Part shown: in pieces, positions 9,206 through 17,647 of the stretch
Position numbering within the stretch: the first letter of the stretch is position 1
Layout: every line of letters starts with the position of its first letter
Source of the DNA: Prauserella endophytica
GTDB taxonomy: Bacteria > Actinomycetota > Actinomycetes > Mycobacteriales > Pseudonocardiaceae
Assembly (NCBI RefSeq): GCF_005146945.1
Contig: NZ_SWMS01000017.1
Coordinates: 90,774-154,773, forward strand
Reading direction: 5' to 3'
Length of the DNA stretch: 64,000 bases
The notes under the pieces: model-generated
Told to the model about the DNA's origin: nothing
Databases searched by the model: none
What the model saw: only the letters and a program-made list of their open reading frames with translations
Made by a program: the position numbers and the translations under genes

Positions 9206-9712
9206 GGGCAGACTCCTCGACAGCACGAGTGGATGTTCGCGTGTCCTAGAGCCAAACGCTCGCCCAGCTTTCCGGGCAATGGGCAGAACTGCCCCATTTA
9301 CAGCTCGCCCCGCTCGACATGCGCCAACCCGCCGCATCCTCACGGGCAAGAAGCGCCCGACTGGGACGCAACTGAGGCAAGAATCGGGTTAACACTTCCT
9401 GGGCGGCGCAAGGAGTACTCGAAAGGTTTCCCTTCCGGGCGCCTTGGTACTCCACGTTGACGTATTCGTGCCGTCGAAGCATTCAGCATCAATCCCGGAC
9501 ATGGAAGAAGACACGGATCTGCTGCAACCGATGCTCGATGAGTACGAGGAATTGTACGGACGGGGCGCACGGACCACCGATTGTCCAGCAACCCGACTCG
9601 ACCGAACACGCGGCACACACCAGGGTCTCCGAATTCGGCGCGCGGCGCAAAAGCCCGCGGAGTGAGCGTTCCAGGATTCCGGACCATCGCTGGCCGGCCG
9701 GGTCCCTTGCCG
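9206..9712. other. intergenic region, amidase promoter side and end of ABC operon
   Basis: About 500 bases without a convincing gene. It is less GC-rich than its surroundings. A hairpin with arms GGAGTAC (9412-9418) and GTACTCC (9447-9453), containing an inner AAGG/CCTT pairing, is the only structured element seen. A 54-codon + strand frame from the ATG at 9501 (MEEDTDLLQPMLDEYEELYG...) lacks a good ribosome binding site and is not called as a gene. Confidence 0.5.
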
Positions 9713-10723
9713 TCACATTGCGGCGACCGGATCGGTAGCGGGGAAGTGGCAGGCGACCGGGTGGCCCGTGCCCCGCTCGAGCAGCTCGGGTTCCTCGGTG
9801 CGGCATCGGTCCTGTGCTTTCCAGCACCGGGTGTGGAAGCGACAGCCCGGTGGCGGGTTCAGCGGCGACGGCACGTCCCCGGTCAACACGATCTCGCCGT
9901 TCTCGGCGTCGTCGCGCCAGTCCTCCACGCTCGGTGCCGCCGAGAGCAGCGCCCGCGTGTACGGGTGCTCGGCATGCTCGTAGATCTGCTCGGTGTCACC
10001 GGACTCGACGATGGATCCGAGATGCATCACCGCGACCCGGTCCGCGAAGTGCCGCACCACGCCGAGATCGTGAGTGATGAAGAGATAGGCCACGCCGAGG
10101 TCGCGCTGCAGCTCCCTCAGCAGTGTGAGCACCTGCGCCTGGATGGACACGTCGAGCGCCGACACCGCCTCGTCGCACACGATCAGCCGCGGACGTACCG
10201 CGAGCGCCCGCGCGATGGAGATCCGCTGTCGCTGGCCGCCGGAGAACTGGTGCGGGTAGCGCTCAGCGTGACCGGGGTTGAGCCCGACGCGTTCCAGCAA
10301 CCGGGCCACCTCGGCGTCCCACCCGTCCGGCTCGACGATACCGGGGTGGATGCGCCACGCCTCGCTGATCAGCTCCCGCACCGTCATCTTCGGGTTGAGC
10401 GAGGCGTACGGGTCCTGGAACACCAGCTGCACCTGCCGCCGCAGGTTCTTCAGCTCACGGCCCTTGAGTCCGGTCACGTTCCGGCCGTCGAAGCGCACCT
10501 CGCCGGAGAACGGTCGCAGCAGGCTCACGACCGCTCGGGCCACCGTCGACTTGCCGCACCCCGACTCGCCGACCAGGCAGACCGTTTCACCCGCGCTCAC
10601 CGACAGGCTCACGCCTGCGACGGCGCGGACTTCGTTCCGCCTGCCCAGCAGGCCGTGCCGCGACCGGTATCCGGCGACGAGATCGACAAGCTCAAGCACC
10701 GGCGTGGTCGACTGCTGCTCCAC
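9713..10723 (-). CDS. peptide/oligosaccharide ABC importer ATPase, OppF/DppF type
   Basis: 336 aa from the GTG at 10723 (GGAGGAGGT 8 bases upstream). Nucleotide-binding subunit energising the importer encoded upstream. Seen: Walker A GESGCGKST, Q-loop LVFQDPYASLNPKMTV, signature FSGGQRQRISIARAL, Walker B LIVCDEAVSALD, switch His FITHDLG and the C-terminal OppF-type extension HPYTRALLSAAP...GCRFHTRCWKA that carries cysteines which bind an iron-sulfur cluster in some relatives. It overlaps the other ATPase gene by 32 bases. Last gene of the operon. Confidence 0.93.
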   Translation of the reverse strand: MEQQSTTPVLELVDLVAGYRSRHGLLGRRNEVRAVAGVSLSVSAGETVCLVGESGCGKSTVARAVVSLLRPFSGEVRFDGRNVTGLKGRELKNLRRQVQLVFQDPYASLNPKMTVRELISEAWRIHPGIVEPDGWDAEVARLLERVGLNPGHAERYPHQFSGGQRQRISIARALAVRPRLIVCDEAVSALDVSIQAQVLTLLRELQRDLGVAYLFITHDLGVVRHFADRVAVMHLGSIVESGDTEQIYEHAEHPYTRALLSAAPSVEDWRDDAENGEIVLTGDVPSPLNPPPGCRFHTRCWKAQDRCRTEEPELLERGTGHPVACHFPATDPVAAM

Positions 10724-11681
10724 GGGCGAGCACCTCCTCCGCGTAGTGACACGCACTGGACCTGCCGGGTGCGAACTCGCGCAGGTCCGGCTCCTCGGTC
10801 CGGCACCGCTCGCGGGCGAACGGGCACCGGGGGTGGAACGCGCAACCGGTGGGCAGCGCGGTGATGTCCGGCGGGTACCCGTCGATGGGCCGGATCTCCC
10901 GGTTGCTGTCGCGAGCGGACGGGCTCGCGTCCAGCAGACCCAGCGTGTAAGGGTGGGCAGGCGCTATATAGACATCGGCCACGGTGCCCGACTCGACCGC
11001 CTGGCCCGCGTACATGACGACCACCGACCGTGCCGTCCTGGCGACCACGCCGAGATCGTGGCTGATGATGACCATCGCGAGACCTTCGCGCTGCCGGTGC
11101 CGCAGCAGCCGCAGGATCTGCGCCTGCACGGTGACGTCCAGCGCGGTGGTGGGCTCGTCCGCGATCAGCAGCCGCGGCTCCAGCGCGAGCGCCATCGCGA
11201 TCATCACGCGCTGACGCATGCCACCGGAGAACTCGTGCGGGTACGCGCCGACCCGCCGTGCGGCGTCCGGGATGCCGACCTCGGTCATGGCCTCCACCGC
11301 GCGCCTTCGTGCCTCGTCGCGGCGAAGGCCGCGGCGGCGCCGGAACATCTCGGCGATCTGGTAGCCCACGGTCAGTGAGGGGTTCAGCGCGCTCAGCGGA
11401 TCCTGAAAGATCATCGAGAGCTGCTCGCCCCTGAGCGCGCGCAGTTCCCGCTCGCTCATCGCGCTCACGTCCTCGCCGGCCCAGCGGATCTCACCGGACT
11501 CGACGCGGGCCTGTGCCGGCAGCAGCCCGAGCACGGCCAGCGAGCTGAGGCTCTTGCCGCTGCCCGACTCGCCGACGATCGCGAGCGTCTCGCCCTCGCT
11601 GAGGCTGAACGACACCCCGCGGACCGCCCGTACGTCGCCGAACGCGACCACGAGGTCCGTCACTTCCAGCAGAGCGCTCAT
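10692..11681 (-). CDS. peptide/oligosaccharide ABC importer ATPase, OppD/DppD type
   Basis: 329 aa from the ATG at 11681, which overlaps the permease stop (ATGA). Seen: Walker [25 protein letters not shown], signature [15 protein letters not shown], Walker [17 protein letters not shown] and the OppD/F C-terminal [12 protein letters not shown] and [15 protein letters not shown] segments. Pairs with the OppF-type subunit to form the heterodimeric ATPase. The long open frame continuing upstream is a shadow of the permease gene. Confidence 0.93.
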   Translation of the reverse strand: MSALLEVTDLVVAFGDVRAVRGVSFSLSEGETLAIVGESGSGKSLSSLAVLGLLPAQARVESGEIRWAGEDVSAMSERELRALRGEQLSMIFQDPLSALNPSLTVGYQIAEMFRRRRGLRRDEARRRAVEAMTEVGIPDAARRVGAYPHEFSGGMRQRVMIAMALALEPRLLIADEPTTALDVTVQAQILRLLRHRQREGLAMVIISHDLGVVARTARSVVVMYAGQAVESGTVADVYIAPAHPYTLGLLDASPSARDSNREIRPIDGYPPDITALPTGCAFHPRCPFARERCRTEEPDLREFAPGRSSACHYAEEVLARGAAVDHAGA

Positions 11682-12511
11682 CGGACCACCGCCACCTTCG
11701 TGTTGTCGGAACCGTCCCTGGCCGAGTCTCCGAGGACGCCGACGCAGATCACCACGAGCGTCAGCGCGATCCCGGGAACGGCGGCGATCCACCACGCCGA
11801 GGCCAGGTAGTCGCGCCCCGCCGCGATCGTGGAGCCCCACGACGCCTGGTCGATCGGCACGCCGAGACCGAGGAAGCTCAGCGCGGCCTCGGCCACCATC
11901 GTCAGTCCCACCTGGACGGTCGCGGCGACCAGCAGCGGCTGCACGCACGACGGGTAGATGTAGCGGGCCATGATGCGCACGCTGCCGGCGCCCATCACCC
12001 TGGCGGAGTCCACGAACTCACGGTTGCGCGTGGACAGTGCGGAGCCGCGCACCACCCTCGCGAAGATCACCCAGCGGGTGACCGCGAGCGCGATGATGAC
12101 GTTGGTGAGGCTCGGCCCGAGCGCGCCCGCGAGCAGGATCGCCAGCAGGATGCTGGGGAACGCCAGCTGCATGTCGCCGACGCGCGAGATGACCGTGTCC
12201 AGCCAGCCGCCGTAGTACCCGGCGAGCAGGCCGAGCACCAGGCCGATGAGCCCGCCGACCACCACGACGGTGACGGCGACCAGTAGTGAGATCCGCGACC
12301 CCGCGATCACCTGGGCGAACACGTCCCTGCCGAGCTGGTCGGTGCCCAGCAGCGCGAACGAGCCGTCCGAAAGGGTGCTGCCGGGCGGCAGGAGCCGGTC
12401 GGAGACGCCCGTGGCCACGCTGTCGTAGGGGGCGAGCATGGGGCCGAACACGGCGACGAGCACGAACAGTGCCAGCACGCCGGTGGCGGCCTTCGCGGCC
12501 TTCGACTTCAT
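11678..12511 (-). CDS. ABC importer permease, OppC/DppC type
   Basis: 277 aa inner-membrane permease with an N-terminal membrane helix (GVLALFVLVAVFGPML), a periplasmic loop, then the permease domain with five more helices. LLGTDQLGRDVFAQVIAGSRISL is the OppC hallmark, and VDSARVMGAGSVRIMARYIYP is the EAA coupling loop contacting the ATPases. ATG at 12511 overlaps the stop of the OppB-type gene. Works with that subunit as the translocation pore. Confidence 0.93.
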   Translation of the reverse strand: MKSKAAKAATGVLALFVLVAVFGPMLAPYDSVATGVSDRLLPPGSTLSDGSFALLGTDQLGRDVFAQVIAGSRISLLVAVTVVVVGGLIGLVLGLLAGYYGGWLDTVISRVGDMQLAFPSILLAILLAGALGPSLTNVIIALAVTRWVIFARVVRGSALSTRNREFVDSARVMGAGSVRIMARYIYPSCVQPLLVAATVQVGLTMVAEAALSFLGLGVPIDQASWGSTIAAGRDYLASAWWIAAVPGIALTLVVICVGVLGDSARDGSDNTKVAVVR

Positions 12512-13434
12512 ACGGTCTCCAGCGTGATCCGGGGGTCGAGGTAGAAGTAGAGGACGTCGACCGCGAGGTTGAGTCCGATGTAGAAGATCGCGATCAGGAG
12601 GATCGCGGCCTCGGCCACGGCGTAGTCGCGGTTGACGATCGACTCGATCATCAGTGAGCCGATGCCGGGCCACGCGAAGACCTGCTCGATGATCACCGCG
12701 TCGGCGATGAAGTTGCCGAGCACCAGCCCCAGCACCGTGACCACGGGGGTCAGCGTGTTGCGCAGGACGTGGACGTTGAACACCACCCGTTCGGAAAGGC
12801 CTTTCGAGCGCGCGGTGCGGACGTAGTCCTTGCCGAGCTCCTCGAGGGTCCCGTTGCGCACGAGCCTGGCGAGCCAGCCGAGGAACGGCAGCGCGAGCGT
12901 GAACGCGGGCAGCACCAGTGCCAGTGGCGTGCCGTCGGCTGTGGCGGGCAGGATGTCCAGCATCCGCGAGAAGATCAGCACCAGCATGATGCCGACCCAG
13001 AACGAGGGCAGCGCCTGGCCGGTGAGGGACAGGTAGGAGACGAGGCGGTCGACGGCCTTGCCGGTGTTGCGGGCCGCGTGCACCCCGAGCGGGAAGCCGA
13101 TGAGCAGGGTCAGCGCGAGCGCGTAGCCGGCCAGCGTCAGCGTGGCGGGCAGGCGCTCGAGCACGTTCGCGAAGGCGTCGCCGCCGAGCCGCCACGATTC
13201 GCCGAAGTCCAGGCGGAGGACCTCGCCAAGATGGCGGAAGTACTGCGCCAGCAACGGGTCGCCGAGTCCGAGCTCCTGACGCTTGGCCTCCAGCTCTTCG
13301 GCCGTCGCCTGGCTGCCGAGAATGAGCGACGCCGGGTCGCCGGGAATGACCCGCAGCACCAGGAAGACGATCGTGATGGCACCGAAGACCAGGAACACCG
13401 ACTGGGCCAGCCGGCGTGCGATGTAGATGATCAC
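12508..13434 (-). CDS. ABC importer permease, OppB/DppB type
   Basis: 308 aa. Six predicted membrane segments, the first at residues 9-28 (SVFLVFGAITIVFLVLRVIP), followed by the conserved PGDPA start of OppB proteins, a periplasmic stretch, and the coupling loop DYVRTARSKGLSERVVFNVHVLRN. The C-terminus YFYLDPRI is typical. Its ATG overlaps the LacI regulator's stop (ATGA), so the regulator and transporter are translationally coupled, an uncommon arrangement. Confidence 0.93.
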   Translation of the reverse strand: MIIYIARRLAQSVFLVFGAITIVFLVLRVIPGDPASLILGSQATAEELEAKRQELGLGDPLLAQYFRHLGEVLRLDFGESWRLGGDAFANVLERLPATLTLAGYALALTLLIGFPLGVHAARNTGKAVDRLVSYLSLTGQALPSFWVGIMLVLIFSRMLDILPATADGTPLALVLPAFTLALPFLGWLARLVRNGTLEELGKDYVRTARSKGLSERVVFNVHVLRNTLTPVVTVLGLVLGNFIADAVIIEQVFAWPGIGSLMIESIVNRDYAVAEAAILLIAIFYIGLNLAVDVLYFYLDPRITLETV

Positions 13435-14492
13435 GTCATTGTGCTCTTTCCTGTCCGGCTCGAGTCGCGCACGACGAGCTCGGTCGGCAGTCGCCGCTTC
13501 TCCGTTGCGTCGTGGTCGTCCCGGCCCTTCATCCGCTGCAGCAGCAGGTCGACGGCGGTGGTGCCGATGTCGGCGGCGGGCAGCCGGACGGTCGTCAGCG
13601 GGGGATTGAGGTAGGCGGCGAAGGGGTGGTCACCGAATCCGCCGACCAGCACGTCCTCGGGGACGCGGAGGCCGGCCTCGGTGAGCGCCCGGTACACCCC
13701 GAGCGCGAAGTAGTCGTTGCCGACCATGATCGCGTCGGGGAGGTCACCGCCGCGCACGATGTCCTGCGCCAGGCGGTAGGCGTCCTCGGGCTCCCAGGGC
13801 AGGGCCAGTGACTCCCTCCGCCGGGTGGGCACCGAGCGCACGGGGTCGGTCCCGGCCTCGATGCCCGCTTCGGTCAGCGCCCTGCGGAAGCCGGTGGTGC
13901 GGTCGGCGACGGGCGAGATCGGCAGGTCCTCCTCCAGCAGGCACAGGGTGCGCGCGCCGCCGTCGACGAGGTGCCGGGTGGCCTCGTACGCGCCGTGCTC
14001 GTAGTCGACTCCGATGAAGTCGAGGTCAAGGGCGGGGAAGTCACGGTTGAGGCACACGAGCGGCACACCCGATTCGTTGAGCCGGTCCCAGTGCTCGCCG
14101 TCTCCCTGTACCGGCACCACGAGCGCGCCGTCCACGCCCCACCGCAGCAACGTCTCCGCCGCGGCCCGGTCACCGTCGGGACTCTCCTCGGTGACCAGCA
14201 GCATGAGCGAGTAGCCGTGCACGCGGCCGCGTTGCTCGATCGTGCTGATGAGCCTGGCGTAGAAGGGGTTCGACGGGTTGGTGATGACCAGGCCGAGCGT
14301 CATCGCCGACCCGAGTACGAGCGAGCGGGCCATGGAGTTGGGCACGTACCCGAGCCGTTCGGCTTCGGCCTTGATCCGGGCGCGGGTGTCCTCGCCGACA
14401 CTGTCCTTACCGGTCAGTGCCCGCGACACCGTGTTGACCGACACCCCGAGCGATTTCGCGATGTCCTTCAGGGTCACCCGCCGTGACTCCAT
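13431..14492 (-). CDS. LacI-family transcriptional regulator inside the transporter operon
   Basis: 353 aa. N-terminal DNA-binding head TLKDIAKSLGVSVNTVSRAL with hinge GYVPNSMARSLV (residues 5-60), then a two-lobed periplasmic-binding-protein-like sensor domain that normally binds a sugar or sugar derivative. GGGAGGGG precedes the ATG. It sits between the binding-protein gene and the permeases, so it is probably autoregulated with the transporter. The AACGTT-core palindromes at 17388-17551 are the likely operators, since LacI-family proteins typically recognise palindromes with a central CG. Confidence 0.93.
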   Translation of the reverse strand: MESRRVTLKDIAKSLGVSVNTVSRALTGKDSVGEDTRARIKAEAERLGYVPNSMARSLVLGSAMTLGLVITNPSNPFYARLISTIEQRGRVHGYSLMLLVTEESPDGDRAAAETLLRWGVDGALVVPVQGDGEHWDRLNESGVPLVCLNRDFPALDLDFIGVDYEHGAYEATRHLVDGGARTLCLLEEDLPISPVADRTTGFRRALTEAGIEAGTDPVRSVPTRRRESLALPWEPEDAYRLAQDIVRGGDLPDAIMVGNDYFALGVYRALTEAGLRVPEDVLVGGFGDHPFAAYLNPPLTTVRLPAADIGTTAVDLLLQRMKGRDDHDATEKRRLPTELVVRDSSRTGKSTMT

Positions 14493-14505
14493 CCTTGCCC
14501 CTCCC

Positions 14506-16023
14506 TCAGGACGCCAGCGTCACGCCACGCAGATCGGGCTGGTTGCTGGCCGCCGGTTCGAACCCCTCGACGGTGCTGCGCAGACCGTAGGTGCTGATGA
14601 GCGCGGCGGGGAACATACCGACCGCGTCGTCCCAGACGATCTTGCATGCCCGACTGTAGAGCTCCTCGCGGCGCCCGCGATCGGAGTCCCGGTGCGCCTG
14701 CCGCAGGATGGTGTCGAGCTCGGGGTTCCGGTAGCCCATCCGGTCGGCGTCGGAGTCGTACAGCCTGCCGAGCGTGAAGTCGGCGTCTCCGGTGGTCACC
14801 GTGTTGATCTGGAGGTCCATGTCGAACTCCTTGGCGTTCAGCCGCCGCAGCCACTCCGCCTTCTCCACGTTCTGCGGCTCCACGGTGACGCCGATCTTGG
14901 CCCAGTCCGAGATCATCGCCTGCGCGAGCGCGTCGGCGAGCGGTCCCGTGTCGCTGAACCACATCAGTGAGGTGCGGAAGCCGTCGGCCAGCCCCGCGTC
15001 GGCGAGCTCGCGCTTCGCCGCGTCGGGATCGTGCCGGTAGGGCTCCTGCGGCGCGTGCCCGAACACGGTGGAGGGGATCGGCGCCGTCATCAACTCGGCG
15101 CCGTCGCCGAAGAGGTTCTTGACGATCCCGGCGACGTCCACCGCGCGCCACATGGCCCTGCGCACGCGCGGGTCCGTGAACGGCTCCCTGCCGCAGTTGA
15201 ACCAGTTGAAGTAGTACGCGTAGCTCGGGATGGTCTCCAGCCGGATCTCATCGAGGCCCTCGAGCTCGCGAAGCTGGTCGGGCGGCACCGGCCACAGTGC
15301 ACTCAGCTCCCCGGTGCGCAGCGCGGTGATCTGGCTGGAGGTCTCGGGGATGTAGGGGAGGGTGACGCGGTCGAGCTTCGGCTTGCCGCCCCAGTGTTCC
15401 ACCGCGCTCAGGCGCAGCTCGTCGGACGGCGTGAATCCGTCGACCCGGAACGGCCCGCTGCCGATGGGCTTGCGGAAGAACCCCGGCTCGTTCATCTTCG
15501 CCGCGGGCAGGATGAACATCAGCGTCAGGTTCACCGGCATCGTGCCCAGTGGCTCGCTGGTGGTGATGCGCAACGTCGTGTCGGTCTCGGCCTCGACGGC
15601 GCTCACCGAGGTCCACAGCGCCGACTGCGCCGTCCCGGCGTCCTTCACGCGCTCCAGCGAGGCCTTCACGTCACCGGCGGTGAGCTTGCTGCCGTCGTGG
15701 AAGGTCACGTCGTCGCGAAGCTGGAACACCCACGTGTTCTCGTCGGTCTGCTCCCAGGACGTGGCCACACCGGGCACCAGCTTGTCACCGTCACGGCGGA
15801 TCAGCGTGTCGTAGATCAGCCGCCCCGCCAGCAGCGTGCTCTCGTCGACGCTGCTGGGCCCGTGCGGATCGAGATCGTTGACCGGCTGCGCGAACGCCGC
15901 CTTCAGCGCGTTGGCGGCCGCGCCGCTGTCACCGCCGCCGACGCTGCACGCGGCCAGATAGGCGCTGGCGAGGCCGATGCCGCTGATCTTGAGGAAGCCG
16001 CGCCGGTTGTACGTGCTCACCAT
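14506..16023 (-). CDS. extracellular solute-binding protein family 5, Tat-exported lipoprotein
   Basis: 505 aa. Captures the imported solute (peptide, oligosaccharide or glycoside) outside the membrane. The start has twin arginines in NRRGFLKISG (Tat signal) followed by the lipobox LAAC, so it is exported folded and lipid-anchored. Family-5 features include PVNDLDPHGPSS, LRDDVTFHDGSKLTAGDVKASLERV and RRAMWRAVDVAGIV. The ATG at 16023 has GGAG 6 bases upstream; an upstream TTG is less likely. The LacI-type regulator suggests a carbohydrate ligand rather than a peptide; this is inference. Confidence 0.93.
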   Translation of the reverse strand: MVSTYNRRGFLKISGIGLASAYLAACSVGGGDSGAAANALKAAFAQPVNDLDPHGPSSVDESTLLAGRLIYDTLIRRDGDKLVPGVATSWEQTDENTWVFQLRDDVTFHDGSKLTAGDVKASLERVKDAGTAQSALWTSVSAVEAETDTTLRITTSEPLGTMPVNLTLMFILPAAKMNEPGFFRKPIGSGPFRVDGFTPSDELRLSAVEHWGGKPKLDRVTLPYIPETSSQITALRTGELSALWPVPPDQLRELEGLDEIRLETIPSYAYYFNWFNCGREPFTDPRVRRAMWRAVDVAGIVKNLFGDGAELMTAPIPSTVFGHAPQEPYRHDPDAAKRELADAGLADGFRTSLMWFSDTGPLADALAQAMISDWAKIGVTVEPQNVEKAEWLRRLNAKEFDMDLQINTVTTGDADFTLGRLYDSDADRMGYRNPELDTILRQAHRDSDRGRREELYSRACKIVWDDAVGMFPAALISTYGLRSTVEGFEPAASNQPDLRGVTLAS

Positions 16024-16038
16024 GTGTGTCTCCAATGC

Positions 16039-16374
16039 TCATTCTTTGAGCGTGAGGTAGATCTGAACCTTGACCGATCCTTCGTCCCCCTCGACGGATC
16101 CGCGGATCCGTAGCCATTGCCCGAACTCCCGCACGGGCCACGAGACCATCCCCTCGCCCTCGGCGACCTGTGGCGGGCACTCGGCGTCACACCAGTGCAG
16201 GCCGTCCGGGGAGACCTGCGTGGTCAGCACCACCTTCACGTCCGGAGCGGACGCGCGCAGCACCTGCACGAACCAGCGCGCCTCAGTGGCCCAGCCCGCC
16301 TCGTAGGGCTCGGTGGCGAACTCGCCCTCCAGCACGCGGTACCGTTCGAGGACGGCGGCTTGTGACTGTCGCAT
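16039..16374 (-). CDS. hypothetical protein in the ABC operon
   Basis: 111 aa, family not recognised. No signal peptide or membrane segment. The pattern of alternating hydrophobic residues (VKVVLTTQVSPDGLHW, MVSWPVREFGQWLRIRGS, VKVQIYLTLKE) suggests a small beta-sandwich. It lies 6 bases downstream of another unrecognised gene and 15 bases upstream of the binding-protein gene, so it is part of the operon. It may be an accessory carbohydrate-recognition or enzyme subunit; no function is claimed. Confidence 0.7.
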   Translation of the reverse strand: MRQSQAAVLERYRVLEGEFATEPYEAGWATEARWFVQVLRASAPDVKVVLTTQVSPDGLHWCDAECPPQVAEGEGMVSWPVREFGQWLRIRGSVEGDEGSVKVQIYLTLKE

Positions 16375-16380
16375 GTAGAC

Positions 16381-17346
16381 CTACCAATCGACCGAGATCA
16401 GAACCGAGTCCAGGAAGAGGAAGTTCCTGACGTTGGTGTGGGTGCGGGTGCTGACGTAGAAGTTGAGCAGGTTGTCGAGCGAGTCGTAGCGCTCCTCGTA
16501 CGCGGGCACGGGCACGTCGCGCATGTCGTAGACGCGGTCGTTGACCTGCAGCTCCACGTTGCGCTGCTTCTCGGTGTCGAGCTGCCAGCGCAGGTAGTGC
16601 CAGTTGACCTTGGTCGGCACCTCGTTGTAGCAGAAGGACTGCGGTTCGCCGAAGTAACGCCAGTCGTCGGGGTTCGGTGCGGTGAAGTCGTCGGTCGCGG
16701 CGAGCTTCGCCTTGCCCTCCAGGTGTTCCCTCGGTGTCGGCTCTGGCACCACCGGGTACATCCAGCGACGGGTGAACCGGTTCTCGAGGTCGGTGTTCTG
16801 GTAGCGGGCGACGCAGTGGTAGCGGACGCCGCGGTCGTCGCAGATGTCGGTGGCCACGGTGAACGCGCCGAACTGCTGTTCCGAGGGGTGGATGTTGCCG
16901 TCCCACTCGCCTGCGCCCGCCTGCTGCGCGGCGCCGTTCTCCTCCGACGCGGCCTCGGCCTTGTAGGTGAAGTACGTCTCGAACTGGACGAGGCCCTTCT
17001 TCGCCATGGTGAGCCTGCGGATCGCGACCGCGGTGTGGCCCGCGAGCGGCCGGGTGGCGACCTTGAGCGCGTAGGTGCCGGTCATCGCGCCGTGCGTGCC
17101 GACGTCGAAGAACGTGCACGAGCTCAGCTGCGGTGGCCGGAAGTCGCGCATGTGGTCGTCGACGGTGTCGAGGTTGCCCTCGCCGTCGTGGTTGCCGATC
17201 AGCTCGGTCCAGCCGTGCGTTCCCGAGTTGAACTGGTCGAACACGAGGATGCGAGAGAGCGGGTTGTAGCGGGAGAGTGCCGGGTCTGCGTCGAGCACGG
17301 CCCGGCGCAGACTTCCGGCGAGCTCGGAGTCGGTGATGTTGCCCAA
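16381..17346 (-). CDS. hypothetical beta-rich protein, first gene of the ABC operon
   Basis: 321 aa, not recognised. Starts at TTG (17346) with AGGAG about 9 bases upstream; no ATG or GTG is better placed. No signal peptide. The N-terminal half (ILVFDQFNSGTHGWTELIGN, GTYALKVATRP, LVQFETYFTYKAE) resembles a concanavalin/jelly-roll sandwich that binds or processes a polysaccharide, an impression from the strand pattern only. As first gene after the AACGTT palindromes it is expected to be expressed with the importer. Confidence 0.75.
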   Translation of the reverse strand: MGNITDSELAGSLRRAVLDADPALSRYNPLSRILVFDQFNSGTHGWTELIGNHDGEGNLDTVDDHMRDFRPPQLSSCTFFDVGTHGAMTGTYALKVATRPLAGHTAVAIRRLTMAKKGLVQFETYFTYKAEAASEENGAAQQAGAGEWDGNIHPSEQQFGAFTVATDICDDRGVRYHCVARYQNTDLENRFTRRWMYPVVPEPTPREHLEGKAKLAATDDFTAPNPDDWRYFGEPQSFCYNEVPTKVNWHYLRWQLDTEKQRNVELQVNDRVYDMRDVPVPAYEERYDSLDNLLNFYVSTRTHTNVRNFLFLDSVLISVDW

Positions 17347-17387
17347 AGGTGTCAGCTCCTGACGGGAGGCGGCCCACGGGAAGAGGA

Positions 17388-17431
17388 TGAACGTTCACGT
17401 GAGCGCTAACTGAGATCGGGATGAACGTTAA
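17388..17431. promoter_or_regulatory. operator-like palindromes proximal to the ABC operon
   Basis: TGAACGTTCA at 17388-17397 (perfect palindrome) and TGAACGTTAA at 17422-17431, with an AGCGCT-centred imperfect dyad (17399-17410) between them. They lie 40-85 bases upstream of the operon's first start. The AACGTT core resembles LacI/PurR-family operators. Proposed binding sites for the LacI-type regulator at 13431-14492. Confidence 0.6.
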
Positions 17432-17529
17432 CTCCCGATGTCGCCCGAGTCAACGGTGTCGCTCAGCGAAACGTCGCGACCTTGACAGCGCTCGCCTGGC
17501 GGCCGTACGTTTCTGCTTCAGTCCCACCA

Positions 17530-17551
17530 TTAACGTTAACTTTAACGTTAA
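17530..17551. promoter_or_regulatory. paired TTAACGTTAA palindromes upstream of the PLD-like gene
   Basis: Two identical perfect 10-bp palindromes TTAACGTTAA at 17530-17539 and 17542-17551, 12 bp centre to centre, about 100 bases upstream of the secreted enzyme gene. They share the AACGTT core with the sites at 17388-17431, so the whole divergent region (17347-17647) probably answers to one LacI-type regulator. Confidence 0.6.
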
Positions 17552-17647
17552 TTCTTCGCATTCCGAACTTCCGCCGAGACGTCATCGGCTGTTGGTGCTC
17601 TGTTCGCACTTCCCGGGCAAGGTCGCCCCGGACGAAAGGAATGATCG

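Noticed and set aside
9501..9665. 54-codon + strand ORF (MEEDTDLLQPMLDEYEELYG...)
   Set aside because: No convincing ribosome binding site, no recognised family and the second half is low complexity; kept only as a note in the intergenic entry.
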